This document shows, in pieces, positions 1 to 10,100 of a stretch of DNA of 16,835 nt. How positions within the stretch are numbered: position 1 is the stretch's first letter; each line of letters starts with the position of its first letter. Source of the stretch: RPQK01 sp041946865 (GTDB lineage Bacteria > Acidobacteriota > UBA6911 > RPQK01); contig JBHGBF010000161.1 of the NCBI GenBank assembly GCA_041946865.1, positions 1 to 16,835 of the forward strand. The letters run 5' to 3'. Below the pieces are notes generated by a model, which saw only the letters and a program-made list of their open reading frames with translations, was not told the DNA's origin and did not search any database. Position numbers and translations under genes: made by a program.

Positions 1-59
1 GGCGCATGATGAACTCCAAAAGCGCCTGCCGCTTCCCTCGCAGAAAACTGAGCGGTTAC
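1..59 (-). other. 5' end of a minus-strand gene leaving the window (URO-D-like paralogue leader)
   Basis: Read on the minus strand, positions 59 to 2 match the leader and first codons of the URO-D-like pseudogene at 13135-13192 at 57 of 58 bases. The copy includes a GGAG Shine-Dalgarno sequence at 17-14, six bases before an ATG at 7-5, followed by CGC and then the window edge. A minus-strand gene, probably a paralogue of the URO-D-like gene, is therefore likely to start at position 7 and continue outside the window. Only two codons are visible, so the product is inferred from the repeat alone. An in-frame TAA upstream of the ATG is shared by both copies, which supports the ATG as the true start. 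Confidence 0.4.
2..59. repeat. 58-bp inverted repeat, left copy
   Basis: The reverse complement of 2-59 equals 13135-13192 except for one G/C difference, giving 57/58 identity. The similarity ends at 59/13135 on the outer side and cannot be followed past the window edge on the other. The two copies face opposite ways around about 13 kb. Confidence 0.9.
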
Positions 60-258
60 GCTTCGGGGCGACATCGCGAACTTAACTAACAGCCCCCAAT
101 GGGCGAATCCCCAAACGAACATGTCGAACCCGAGCACATTTGGCGTCATTCTGTCCGGCGGTCGCCCGCGGACCGTTCAAATTGGTGCGAGGTTGAGCTT
201 CTAGTGTCGGCCGAGCAGCGCCGAAGGCGCTCGGGTGTTTCACCGGCCGTGAGGGCAT
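60..258. other. Junction region without a supported gene
   Basis: This stretch lies between the leader of the minus-strand gene and the truncated plus-strand gene. It has short open frames but none with a ribosome-binding site or recognisable protein. At 216-230 an AGCGCC/GGCGCT stem with a GAA loop can form, flanked by CCG and CGG and followed by GTGTTT; it resembles a weak hairpin terminator but lacks a real T run. The region probably spans the breakpoint that removed the 5' part of the next gene. Confidence 0.5.
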
Positions 259-1422
259 ATGCCTGTAGATCGCGGAAAGGGACGCCCCGGACATCCTGAA
301 TTCCTGGCTCGCTATGACCAATCCTCGAACGTGCGTGGCGATCACCCTCTAAATCTCATCTCTGCCAGTCTCTCCATGAATGCCTACATGATTACCCATG
401 AGCAGAAGTACCGTGACTGGATTCTGGATTATGTGGGCGCATGGCGAGACCGGGTGATCGCAAATGATGGGAACATTCCTTCGAACATCGGTCTCGACGG
501 GCGGATCGGAGGTGAGTGGAACGGCCAATGGTACGACGGAGTGTTCGGCTGGAATTACACGGTTGATGTAAAAGACGAGCGGGGCGTTTCCCGGAATTTC
601 ACTCGAGACTACGTGATGCGTGGTCCTCGGATCGCCTTTGGCGAAGCCTTCTTACTCACTGGCGATGTCAGCTTTCTGGAGCCGCTTCGCCGGCAGATTT
701 CGAACCTCTATTCCGCTCGCCGGGAGATGGATGGCCGAGTGTTGCTGCCCCGCCATCAAGGTCCTGATGGCTGGTTTGGCTTTAGCGAGGATAGAAGAGA
801 ATACCTGCCGATTCAAGCCGACCTCTTCCTTTACTCCTCCGGGCTCGCCGATCCGGAGTTCCTTCCCCGGGAGGGCTGGCTTGCCTATCTGTCCGGCCAG
901 GATCCGGACTATCCTGAAAGAGCTCTCCGTTCCGAACTGGAATTCGTCAGACAGCGCGTTCAGGCGATGAGATCGGACACCTCGACTCCAGACACTCGCC
1001 GGTCCGACACGCCCCAAAAATACAGTCCCATCCCAACCGGTACCCTGGTGAATCTAGCGCTCGGGGGCAACGATCCCGGCTTCCGGGGCAATATTCTGCA
1101 CTCCCGACTCCGCTACTTTGATCCGGTTCTGCGTCGGCCCGGGCTTCCGAACGACGTAGCCGCTCTTGTCGAAAAGCTGGATGACGAGGTCGTTGTCGTG
1201 ACGCTGGTTAATACGAACCTACTGGATGATCGAAGGGTGACCGTTCAGGCAGGCGCCTGCGGCGAGCACCGGGTGGAGTCTGTGGAGATCCAGGGGAAGA
1301 CGGTCCCGGTGGGTGCGGCCTGTTTTGATGTCAGGCTGGCTGGAGGGGCAGGCGGGAAGCTTAAGCTTCATCTGAGACGTTACACCGCACATCCGACGCT
1401 TACGCCTCCGTGGGACAGGTAA
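259..1422 (+). pseudogene. 5'-truncated carbohydrate-enzyme-like protein (C-terminal part)
   Basis: The open frame begins after a TGA at 250-252. Its first ATG (259) has no Shine-Dalgarno sequence and no signal peptide, yet the protein enters directly into a conserved-looking domain (HPEFLARYDQSSNVRG at about residues 12-27). Residues about 30-230 contain aromatic and Gly-rich segments typical of alpha/alpha-toroid enzymes (KYRDWILDYV, then GEWNGQWYDGVFGWNYT). Residues about 255-380 look like an all-beta C-terminal domain (PTGTLVNLALGGNDPG, then alternating hydrophobic strands). I recall similar, longer, unnamed proteins from Acidobacteriota and Planctomycetota; the activity is unknown to me. 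The missing start, signal peptide and N-terminal part, together with the nearby inverted-repeat copy, suggest truncation by rearrangement. The frame is otherwise clean, so the loss may be recent, or a shorter product may still be made. The next transcription unit has its own regulatory site from 1446. Confidence 0.6.
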
Positions 1423-1445
1423 CGGGAACAGAGTCTAGCCGGCAG

Positions 1446-1471
1446 ACGTTAAGGTAACCGTTAAACTACCC
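1446..1471 (+). promoter_or_regulatory. Regulatory site A (TAACnGTTAnACTACC family)
   Basis: ACGTTA (1446-1451), then AGG, then the palindrome TAACCGTTA (1455-1463, centre 1459), then AACTACC. It matches sites B, C and D. The base 21 positions past the centre starts TTCCCG (1480-1485), a weak -35; no good -10 is visible. The site lies 137 bp before the ATG of TonB-dependent receptor 1, nearly the same distance as site B to receptor 2. Confidence 0.7.
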
Positions 1472-1607
1472 ATAGATACTTCCCGGCAAGCGGATCTCAC
1501 ACACTAACCTGAGCCTGAGGGAAGCGCATCCGGACTTGGACGTTTGTCTCCCAGGCTCGGCAAACGGAATGGGGTGCGTTTCCTCCCAAAATTCTGGAGG
1601 TATCCAC

Positions 1608-4600
1608 ATGGTCCAGATGCGACTCTTAACGCACCGGTACTCGAAGCGATTCCTGTCTGTCCTCATTGCCGTCCTCATACCGGCAATCTTTAACGGCAAC
1701 TTCCTCCGGGCCCAAGGGACAGGCACCCTACACGGAACGGTAAAGGATCAATCGGGAGGTGTAGTCCCGGGGGTTGAAGTGACCGCGAAGCTCCAGGAAC
1801 GTGCCACCACCCGCACAGTGTTGACAGACGAACAAGGGGCCTATGTCGTGCCGTTGTTAGCCGTCGGTACTTATACAGTAACCGTAGAAGCCCCGGGCTT
1901 CAGGACGTTCCATCGTGACGCAGTCACGCTGACATCCAACCAGAATGTCCGTGTGGACGTCGTGCCCCAGGTAGGTGAAATGAGCCAATCCGTGACGGTT
2001 TCAGGTGAGGCGGCCCTCGTAGACAGCCGGTCCTCGATGATGGGCACGCTGATCGATGACCGCCGGGTCCTCGAATTGCCGATGAACGGTCGCAATATCA
2101 TCGAACTGGCCACGATCCTGCCCGGCGCCAACGCCGTGGAAGCGCCACAAACCTTCACCGGGGATCGGGATGGCCCGATTGTGTCGATGTCAGGATCCCG
2201 TGGAAATCAGAATTCGTTCCTTTTCGATGGAACCCAATTCAATGCCCTCTTTCGGAACACCGGAATGAACTACCCACCCCCCGATTCACTGCGGGAAGTC
2301 AAGGTTTTGACTAACAGCTTCAGTGCTGAGTATGGGCGCAATTCTGGGTCGATATTCAATGTTGTCAGCAAATCGGGCACCAATGAGATTCATGGCAGCC
2401 TCTGGGAGTTCACACGAAACGACAAACTGAACGCGCGCAATTTCTTCGCGGGCTCCGAAAAGCCTAAGCTGATTCAGAACCAGTTCGGCGCCACGTTGGG
2501 CGGACCAATCAAGAAAGACAAGCTGTTCCTTTTTGGGTCATATGAAGGACTTCGAATCCGGCCGGGGGCCCTTTCAGCCAGCGTGTTCCCCCTTACCGCT
2601 GCCGAAAGGGGCGGGGACCTGTCTGCCACCACAACCAAACCGATCAAGGATCCTGAAACCGGCCAGCCTTTTCCTGGCAAACAAATCCCGGCGGCACGGA
2701 TCGACCCCGTTGCGCTGAAGCTGCTCGATTTCGTCCCCCTTCCGAATCGACCCGACGGACAGCTTGTCACTACGGCAGCCGAACCCAAGGACAACGACAA
2801 TTTTCTGGTAAGAGCGGATCTCAATCTCGGAGGGCACACGATCGATAGCCGCTACAACTATAACCTGGCCCAGGACGAAGGTTGGCGAGGAGACGTACCC
2901 AGTTATATGCCCGTTTCCCGCCAGGCGAAATCGCAGAATTTTACGGTCGGGGAGACGTTTGCGATCAGGCCGAACCTGTTAAACCGGGCAAGAATCGGTT
3001 ACAACCGCATGCTCGCCGTCGTTGAAAACCTAAACAAGATGCACCTGTCAGATCTCGGAGCCGACTTCCCGATCTTCGGCGGCGAGAAGATTCCGCCCAA
3101 TGTCGGGGTGTCAGGACGATTCACGCTGGGTGCCGGTTCCGGTCAGAGCCAGGTTCAAGAAAACGAATCGTTTCAGGCATCGGACAACGTCCATTGGACC
3201 TCCGGGAAACACTCGCTTAAAGTCGGCTTCGAATTGCTACGGAACCGGTATGCCTACGACTCCAAGTTCCTGGTCAACGGCGGCTTTACATTCAATGGTT
3301 CCATAACCGGGAATCCCACTGCGGATTTCCTCTTGGGGAAGGCCGCCTCGTTGCGAATTGCCAGCCCTTCTCTCGTCCAAGACTCGTCACAGCTGCATAC
3401 CTATTACTTCCTGCAGGACGACTGGCGAATCCATTCACGGCTGACGCTCAACCTCGGGCTGCGGTACGAATCGACGCCTCCTTGGGTCAATGCTGGGGAC
3501 CGATGGGGAACGTTCAGACCCGGGCAAAAGTCTCAGGTCGTGCCAAATGCTCCGGTAGGGATGGTCTTCGTGGGAGACCCGGGGATCCCCCGGGGCCTGA
3601 TTGAGGCCGATCGAAACAACTGGGCGCCTCGCATCGGTCTCGCGTGGGACCTCTTCGGAACGGGACGCACCTCACTCAGAGCAGGCTACGGCATCTTCTA
3701 CGACACTATCAACGCCGATGTGATCGAGCCGTCCAGCCAGCCTTTCCGGTACGACTTCACGTTTAACGTCCCGCACAGCCTTTCCGAACCGCTGAAGGGG
3801 CAAATTGAGATCCCCCTCGAAGTCAATCTCCAAGACCCTCTGTTTGTTGGAATCCAAACCTTGAACTACCCTGTCCCTGATCTGTGCACTCCTTATGTTC
3901 AGCACTTGAACCTCAATGTACAGCACGAAATCGTGAAGGACATGGTTATCCAGGTGGGATATGTCGGCAAACTCGGCCACAAGCTGATCATCGGGATGTC
4001 GCATAACCCGGCTCTGTACCAGCCGGGTGCAACTCTGGCGAACATAAACAGCCGGCGTATATACCCTGGCTTTGGCGACAATCGCGGACTGACCACTCAA
4101 GCCAACTCGAACTACCACGCCCTGCAAGTGGAGCTGAATAAGAGGTTCAGTCGAGGCTTCTCGCTCCAGAGTGCCTATACTTACTCGCGGTCCATTGATC
4201 AGTTCTCTCGCATCACCTCGAACAGCACACCGGTGTCGAATCCTTTTGATCTCGGTGCAGAACGGGGGCTTTCCGATTTCCATGCCAAACACATAGCGTC
4301 CTTTTCCTGGATATCAGATCTGCCTGCGTTCGCCTCGCAAAACGCCCTGGTTAAGGGAGTGCTTGGGGGATGGCAGTTAAATGGATTCATCAACCTGCGC
4401 TCGGGTAGTCCCATCACCGTCCTTACAGGGCGAGATAACGCTCTAAGCGGGACCGGTAACCAGCGACCCAACCAGGTTGGTGATCCCGGCCTGCCGGAAA
4501 ACCGTACTCGAGACGAGAAGATCCTTGCTTGGTTCAGCCGTGATGCTTTCGCTTTTCCCAGTGAGGGTACCTTCGGGAATGCGGGCAGGAACACGATAGT

Positions 4601-4820
4601 CGGTCCCGCCTACGCCACGACCAACCTGGGCCTTTTCAAAAACTTCCCGCTGCCGGGTCGCGAAGGCCTCAAATTGCAGTTCCGGTCAGAGTTCTTCAAT
4701 GCGTTCAACTCGGTGAATCTCGGCAATCCGCGCAATCAACTTTCCGACAGCAGGATGGGGAGAATTACCGGCGCGAGCTCGGCTCGAGTAATCCAGCTGG
4801 CTCTGAAGGTCCTGTTTTGA
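1608..4820 (+). CDS. TonB-dependent receptor 1, Oar-like with carboxypeptidase-regulatory-like domain
   Basis: Outer-membrane receptor, predicted 1070 residues, for TonB-driven uptake of a ligand too large for porins. The ATG at 1608 is chosen because GGAGG (1596-1600) sits seven bases upstream and a signal peptide follows (basic start, hydrophobic core at about 15-29, likely cleavage after RAQ36); the open frame extends further upstream but without these signals. Residues about 38-118 form a carboxypeptidase-regulatory-like beta sandwich (GTLHGTVKDQSGGVVPG, ending with the PGF turn and a polar-strand tail). Residues about 135-260 are the plug (LPMNGRN, then SREV-like and SAEYGRNSGSIFNVVSKSGTN), and the remainder is a beta barrel ending in a C-terminal Phe. 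No SusD-like gene follows, as is usual for Acidobacteriota Oar-type receptors. The substrate is not readable from sequence; the downstream DUF4838 lipoprotein suggests a glycan. Confidence 0.93.
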   Translation: MVQMRLLTHRYSKRFLSVLIAVLIPAIFNGNFLRAQGTGTLHGTVKDQSGGVVPGVEVTAKLQERATTRTVLTDEQGAYVVPLLAVGTYTVTVEAPGFRTFHRDAVTLTSNQNVRVDVVPQVGEMSQSVTVSGEAALVDSRSSMMGTLIDDRRVLELPMNGRNIIELATILPGANAVEAPQTFTGDRDGPIVSMSGSRGNQNSFLFDGTQFNALFRNTGMNYPPPDSLREVKVLTNSFSAEYGRNSGSIFNVVSKSGTNEIHGSLWEFTRNDKLNARNFFAGSEKPKLIQNQFGATLGGPIKKDKLFLFGSYEGLRIRPGALSASVFPLTAAERGGDLSATTTKPIKDPETGQPFPGKQIPAARIDPVALKLLDFVPLPNRPDGQLVTTAAEPKDNDNFLVRADLNLGGHTIDSRYNYNLAQDEGWRGDVPSYMPVSRQAKSQNFTVGETFAIRPNLLNRARIGYNRMLAVVENLNKMHLSDLGADFPIFGGEKIPPNVGVSGRFTLGAGSGQSQVQENESFQASDNVHWTSGKHSLKVGFELLRNRYAYDSKFLVNGGFTFNGSITGNPTADFLLGKAASLRIASPSLVQDSSQLHTYYFLQDDWRIHSRLTLNLGLRYESTPPWVNAGDRWGTFRPGQKSQVVPNAPVGMVFVGDPGIPRGLIEADRNNWAPRIGLAWDLFGTGRTSLRAGYGIFYDTINADVIEPSSQPFRYDFTFNVPHSLSEPLKGQIEIPLEVNLQDPLFVGIQTLNYPVPDLCTPYVQHLNLNVQHEIVKDMVIQVGYVGKLGHKLIIGMSHNPALYQPGATLANINSRRIYPGFGDNRGLTTQANSNYHALQVELNKRFSRGFSLQSAYTYSRSIDQFSRITSNSTPVSNPFDLGAERGLSDFHAKHIASFSWISDLPAFASQNALVKGVLGGWQLNGFINLRSGSPITVLTGRDNALSGTGNQRPNQVGDPGLPENRTRDEKILAWFSRDAFAFPSEGTFGNAGRNTIVGPAYATTNLGLFKNFPLPGREGLKLQFRSEFFNAFNSVNLGNPRNQLSDSRMGRITGASSARVIQLALKVLF

Positions 4821-4849
4821 CTTCCCCAAGAGGTTTGCTGAGACACAAC

Positions 4850-4879
4850 AGCCGCACCTCGGATGCTGGAGGCGCGGCT
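4850..4879 (+). other. Intergenic hairpin between receptor 1 and the DUF4838 lipoprotein
   Basis: AGCCGC (4850-4855) plus CCTC (4857-4860) pair with GAGG (4869-4872) plus GCGGCT (4874-4879), with one A/C mismatch and an 8-base loop. No T run follows, so this is not a standard intrinsic terminator. It ends 12 bases before the GAGG ribosome-binding site of the next gene. It may protect or partially terminate the receptor transcript, or modulate expression of the second gene. Confidence 0.5.
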
Positions 4880-4900
4880 CCGCTAAAAGAGAGGTTACTT

Positions 4901-6928
4901 ATGAAGACTTTTGCTCTCCCCAAGACCGCCCTGGTTGCGGGTGTTGGAACTCTTTTGGCTTTGGCTGCCTGTTCGTCAGGAAGTGGGCGGGTGACGCTGG
5001 TCGAGGAAGGTCAGTCAAAGGCCACAATCGTGATTCCAAGCGGCGCCGGGGATGAAGTTCGCTTTGCTGCGACCGAGCTTCAAACCTATTTGAAGAAGAT
5101 CTCGGGTGCAACGCTTCCTCTAGCTGAGGATGGCCGGGAGATCAGCGAAACCAGGGTGTTTATAGGCCCGAGCCGCTTGACTCGCGAGGCCGGGGTCGAC
5201 CTCGGGCAGCTAAAAGCGGGTGGGTTTGTCATCCAAACAATGGGCGACGACCTTGCCGTTGTCGGGAAAGATGACGAAGGGACCCGGTGCGGGGTGTCGG
5301 AATTGCTGGAGATCCTGGGTGTCCGATGGTACTGGCCGGGTGAGCTGGGTGAAGTCGTTCCCCGGTTGGCTACGGTCACCGTCGATCCACTGGACATTGC
5401 TCAAAGCCCGGATTTTGCATGGCGGGACCGAGGGCCGGAAGGCGCTCTTTGGGGTGCCACCAGCGGACCAACCGACATGGACGGGAGAGCGCTGCTTCTT
5501 GGCATTACGCCCGAACACCAGGCCGAGGTCAAGCTCTGGGAGAAACGGAATAAATGGGGCGGTCTGAAGATTTATGGAGGCCATTGCCTCGGCGAGGTGT
5601 TCCCGCCGGAGAAATATGCCAAAACGCACCCGGAGTACTACGCGCTGGTCAATGGGAAACGAGCGGTTCCGGGGCCGGATTACGACTACAAACACGGCGG
5701 TCAGGTCTGCACGAGCAACCCCGATGTCGTCAAGGCGGCTGTCGCTTGGGCGAGGGACTTTTTCGATAAACACCCCGACTTTGACGGGGTTCACATGACG
5801 ATGAACGACTCGGGGGGATTCTGCGAGTGTGAGAAATGTCGCTCTCTTGACTCGACCAACCTCGTTGCGCGCCCGGGGATCGAGGCGGAAGAGATGGGCA
5901 GGGCACCCAGGCGAACCGTCATCACCGATCGGATCTTCACATATATCAACCAGATTGCCGAAGAAGTCGAAAAGACGCATCCCGGAAAGCTCGTCTTCTC
6001 GATGGCGTACTCGCGGTACATTACGCCGCCGCAGCGAATTCGCCTCCACCCGAACGTCGTCCCGCAATACTGCCTCTGGAGTGCCTACAAACACGCGAGC
6101 CCGGAGTTCAAGAATCAGCATCGTGAAATTTCTGCCGGATGGGCAAAGCTGGCCCGGCGCAAGGGAATCTACGAGTACGACATAAATGGCTCCTGGCCTG
6201 GCCTGCATCGGCTGGTCATGTCTCACATCGCGGAGTCGATCAAACACCTGCATTCGCTCGGCTACGATCTCTACCAAACCCAGTCGGGCGACGAGTTCGC
6301 CATCAACGGCATGAACTACTACGTCACCGGCAAACTGCTGTGGAATACCAGGTTGGATGAGAGACAAATCCTGGAAGACTTCTACCAGAAAGCTTTTGGC
6401 CCTTCCGGGCCGGCGGTGCGGCGGTTCCAACAGATGCTTCAGGATGCTTGGAACAAGGCGACAGAGAAGGGGACCGATGTCAGCTGCAACTCTCTGGAAA
6501 CGACGCGCCTTCTCGATCTCTTCACCCCGGAGCTGCTAGGGCAGTGCGACCAGGCGCTCCAAGACGCGGATCGTCTGGCCGCCGACCCAATCGTTCGAAA
6601 GCGAGTCGAGTTCTATCGGCAGGGCTTCAGGTACACCCAGCTGACAGTTGAAGCCACCCGAAAGTCCAAAGATCTCTATAAGGCGGGGATCGAGGTTATG
6701 GACCTTCCAAAGGCCCAGAGCCAAATGGCCCGGCTTAAAAAGAGCGAGGCTCAACAACTTCTCGGGGACGCCCTGAGGGCTTGGGAAGAGAGAGGACAAT
6801 TCGTCGAGTCTCTGAAGAACGACTACGTCCTCGCCTACTTCTGGGTCAAGTACAACGACATCAGTCGTGATTTCAATCCGGTTGAAAATCTCCGATTCCT
6901 TGCAGCCAGGGCGGGGCCTGGATCATAG
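4901..6928 (+). CDS. DUF4838 lipoprotein with GH67-N-like N-terminal domain
   Basis: Predicted 675-residue exported lipoprotein. The ATG at 4901 follows GAGG (4891-4894) with a six-base gap and begins a lipoprotein signal peptide with lipobox LAAC, Cys24 being the lipidated residue; upstream in-frame codons would hide this signal. Residues about 45-165 resemble the alpha-glucuronidase GH67 N-terminal/GH20b-like domain (FAATELQTYLKKISGATLPL, then YWPGELGEVVP). Residues about 215-480 match DUF4838, with its typical NDSGGFCECEKC segment (Cys308, 310, 313) in a TIM-barrel-like region. The C-terminal 190 residues are helical. DUF4838 proteins are seen in polysaccharide loci, but to my knowledge the reaction is not well defined; hydrolysis of a uronic or amino-sugar glycan is a guess. 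It lies 80 bp after receptor 1 with no promoter evident, so the two are probably co-transcribed from site A. Confidence 0.85.
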   Translation: MKTFALPKTALVAGVGTLLALAACSSGSGRVTLVEEGQSKATIVIPSGAGDEVRFAATELQTYLKKISGATLPLAEDGREISETRVFIGPSRLTREAGVDLGQLKAGGFVIQTMGDDLAVVGKDDEGTRCGVSELLEILGVRWYWPGELGEVVPRLATVTVDPLDIAQSPDFAWRDRGPEGALWGATSGPTDMDGRALLLGITPEHQAEVKLWEKRNKWGGLKIYGGHCLGEVFPPEKYAKTHPEYYALVNGKRAVPGPDYDYKHGGQVCTSNPDVVKAAVAWARDFFDKHPDFDGVHMTMNDSGGFCECEKCRSLDSTNLVARPGIEAEEMGRAPRRTVITDRIFTYINQIAEEVEKTHPGKLVFSMAYSRYITPPQRIRLHPNVVPQYCLWSAYKHASPEFKNQHREISAGWAKLARRKGIYEYDINGSWPGLHRLVMSHIAESIKHLHSLGYDLYQTQSGDEFAINGMNYYVTGKLLWNTRLDERQILEDFYQKAFGPSGPAVRRFQQMLQDAWNKATEKGTDVSCNSLETTRLLDLFTPELLGQCDQALQDADRLAADPIVRKRVEFYRQGFRYTQLTVEATRKSKDLYKAGIEVMDLPKAQSQMARLKKSEAQQLLGDALRAWEERGQFVESLKNDYVLAYFWVKYNDISRDFNPVENLRFLAARAGPGS

Positions 6929-7004
6929 AGGCGTGCATGAGATCCGCTCAGTGCGCTTCAAATAACCGGGGATCCTCGACCTGACTCGTGGCCAGGCGGC
7001 CAGC

Positions 7005-7029
7005 ACGTTACCGTAACGGTTAAACTACC
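7005..7029 (+). promoter_or_regulatory. Regulatory site B (TAACnGTTAnACTACC family)
   Basis: ACGTTA (7005-7010), CCG, the palindrome TAACGGTTA (7014-7022, centre 7018), then AACTACC. The -35 of the downstream promoter begins exactly 21 bp after the centre. It lies 136 bp before the ATG of receptor 2. Confidence 0.75.
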
Positions 7030-7038
7030 TCCGCAACA

Positions 7039-7067
7039 TTGAAACCGCGCTGGCGCATCTGTATAGG
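7039..7067 (+). promoter_or_regulatory. Sigma70-type promoter of TonB-dependent receptor 2
   Basis: TTGAAA (7039-7044), a 17-base spacer and TATAGG (7062-7067) form a good sigma70-like promoter. The start point would be near 7074, leaving a leader of about 92 bases before the ATG at 7166. Site B lies immediately upstream, which is the position expected of an activator. Confidence 0.6.
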
Positions 7068-7165
7068 TACGTCGTTGCCACCCAGCACCTATCGTCCGAA
7101 GATTCTTAGGCCAGGATGGCAAAATCTGGGGATTTCGACCTAAGTGGGAACCTGAGGAGGTCGTC

Positions 7166-10100
7166 ATGTACGCTCTGCGACGAGCATTTCCCGTCTTCTT
7201 TCTAGTTCTGCTGTTCATTGCGTCGGCCGAGTTGTGCGCGCAGGAGTTTCGTGGAAGCCTCCTGGGCAGTGTCAAGGACGCTAGTGGCGCATTGATACCC
7301 GGCGCCACGGTCACGGCCATCAATGTTGAAACCAATGTCTCGACGAGCACTGTAACCAGTGATATCGGGCGCTATCGAATTCCCTTCCTGTTGCCGGGGA
7401 ATTATTCGGTAATAGTCGAACTCCCGGGCTTCCGCCGCTTGGAGAGAACAGGAATCCGCATCTCGGCGGGCACTGACCTTGATTTGGATTGTGTTCTGGA
7501 AGTCGGGGAAGTCTCCAACTCGGTCACGGTCAGCGGATCAACCGCGGCAGTCAGTTCCACGAACGCTGACCTGGCGCTGGTGGTCGAGCAGAAGTATGTT
7601 CAGAACATTCCCGTCAGCTTGACCCGAAACGTCTTGAACAAGGTGTTACTGACACCCGGCGTGACAGTGGCTAGCAGCGGCGGGACAGTGACGTCCAACG
7701 GCCAGACTGACATCACTATCAACGGTGGCGGAGGCAATCAGTCACGCAACGAGATCACCATAGATGGAATACCCAACACCGTGCCGCGTAGCGGCGGCGT
7801 GGCCGTGTACATCCCATCGCAGGACTCAGTCGAGGAGATGAAGGTGCAGACGACTCTCTTTGACGCCGCCTACGGGCATTCCAATGCGGGAGCGATCAGC
7901 ATTACCACCCGGGCTGGAACCAACCAATGGCACGGGAGCCTGTACGATTTCAAGCGCTGGAGGGCGCTGAACGCCAACAGCTGGCGGAACAATTATCTCG
8001 GCCTCGAGAGGCCGCCGGTCAGCTACAACCAGGTGGGTGGTATGTTCGGCGGACCGGTCATTCTTCCGGGGCTGTACAACGGGCGAGACCGCACGTTTTT
8101 CATGTTCTCCTTCGAAAAAACGAAGGATGCCAGCCCGAGAACGAGGGAAGCAAGGGTACCGACCGAGTTAGAGAGGGCCGGCGATTTCTCGCAAACCTTG
8201 AACCGCAAAGGGACGGCTATTCTCGAGATCTATGACCCCTGGACCACTCAGGGAACCGGCAGCAAAGCGACCCGGACGCTGTTCGCAAACTCGAGGATCC
8301 CGCAGAACCGACTGGATCGAACGGGCCTCGCGGTGATGAAGGCCTACCCTCTCCCGAACGTTGCGGCGACAACTCAGATCGGCGTGAATAACTGGGCGGG
8401 GGCAGGAGTCTACCAGGTGTTGGAGGATTCCTACAGCATTCGCGTCGACCATGCGCTCAGCTCCCGTCAGAGGATGTTCGCGCGGTATAGCAAGCTGACC
8501 AGAGCCGACGAGTTCGTTCCGGTGCTGTTTCCGGGTGTCCTTTCTTTCACGGGTCCCGGGCAGTCGGACCTTGGGGTCTCGTATCGGTACTTCCACTCGC
8601 TGGCGGTTGATGACACGATTACATTCTCGCCCAGTTTTGTAGGCTCGTTCAGATACGGACTCTCAACCCGTGATCTTCCCAAGTTGCTGGGCGTTGCGGA
8701 AGGGTCGAAGCTGGCCGACCCGGCCGTTCTCGACCTGCCTCAGATCATCTTGGACAATCAGGCGACACGAGGGTTCCCGATCTTCAATATGGGCGAGAAC
8801 ATTCCTCAGATCGGTGCCCGCAACGACGTGGAGAACTGGTACACACATACCGGACTTGCGACCTTCTACAAGATGATCGGGAAGCACTCTTTGAAGTTCG
8901 GTGCAGATTACCGTCTCACTCGTTGGAACAAGATCTACCTGGGTGACGGCCAGTCCGGGAGTTTTACGTACAGTTCGGTCTTCACTCAGAAGAACCCGTT
9001 CGTGAACAGTTCGGCTGATACTTCAGGATCAGGGATGGCCTCGTTGCTGCTCGGTGTCCCCGCCTCAGGCAGCCTTGGCTACAACAGCTCGCTGGCCAAT
9101 CAGAACCATTACCTGGCGCTGTTCGTCCAGGAGGACTGGAAAGCACTCCCCCATTTGACTCTGAACTTCGGTCTGCGCTATGAACTCGAAACTCCTTACA
9201 CGGAGCGCTTCAATCGAACCGCCCATGGGTTCGATTTCAGTGCGCCTTCGCCCCTCGATGTGCCGGGGCTGGAACTGAAGGGAGGTCTGTTGTTCGCCGG
9301 AGTTGGGGGCAATCCTCGCAGAGAGGGGAATGTGGATGCTAACAACTTCGGCCCGCGCTTCGGCTTCGCTTACAGCGTCAACTCCAAGACAGTGGTCCGC
9401 GGCGGATATGGCCTGTTCTTCAGCGCCCAGGGCTACAATACTGGGTTTGATGGCGCCGTGGCCACGTTCAACGCCGTTACGACCTACACCGGGACAATTG
9501 ATAGCGGAGCGACGCCTTTCACCACGATTCAAAACCCGTTCCCGGGAGGACTGCGCGGACCCGAAGGGAATTCCAAGGGGCTTGCCGCCCGATACGGTGA
9601 CTCGCTGACGATCATGGACCAGAATCGCGTGAACCCGTATAACCAGCAGTGGCAGATCAGTCTTCAGAGGGAACTCCCAGGTGCCTTCGTAGCCGAAGGG
9701 GCATATGTGGGCATGCTCAGCCTTAAGCGTCTGGAAAGTTTCAACCTGAACGAGAAACCCGATGAGTACCTCGTGCTGGGGGCGGATGAGACCAAGAAGA
9801 TGCCCAATCCTTTCCTGGGCATCTTTGATCCGCTCTCGAGCCTGGGCAAGGGTTCGACCATCAGCCAGGGACAATTGTGGAAGAACTACCCGCAATACAG
9901 CAGTCTGACCATGGAAGGCGCCAACACCGGCCGGGCCATATTCCACGGCTTCCAGGGCCGACTACAGGGACGTTTCAACCAGGGTCTGAGCAGCCTGCTG
10001 AGCTACACTTTTTCGAAATCTATAGTCAACAACACCACCAGCTGGGTGAATACAAGAAACTATAGGTCAGTCTCGAGCTTGGATCGACGGCACGTTCTGA

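Noticed and set aside
79..97. CTTAACTAACAGCCCCC, a possible fifth copy of the regulatory motif
   Set aside because: It lacks the TAACnGTTA palindrome and the ACTACC part, so the likeness to site D is only partial.
1536..1607. Upstream extension of receptor 1 to a start at 1536
   Set aside because: The extension has no Shine-Dalgarno sequence and would bury the signal peptide; GGAGG before ATG 1608 gives the natural start.
3672..4292. 206-codon minus-strand open frame, and the 293-codon one at 9065-9946
   Set aside because: Both are antisense to the beta barrels of the TonB receptors, which show clear receptor sequence on the plus strand; no domain or start signal supports them.
5210..6430. 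Long open frame on the minus strand (406 codons)
   Set aside because: It lies wholly opposite the well-supported DUF4838 lipoprotein gene, has no ribosome-binding site or recognisable domain, and its composition is that of an antisense shadow.
7063..7092. ATAGGT / ACCTAT inverted repeat overlapping the -10 of receptor 2
   Set aside because: Six-base arms with an 18-base gap are expected by chance and are not repeated at the other promoters.
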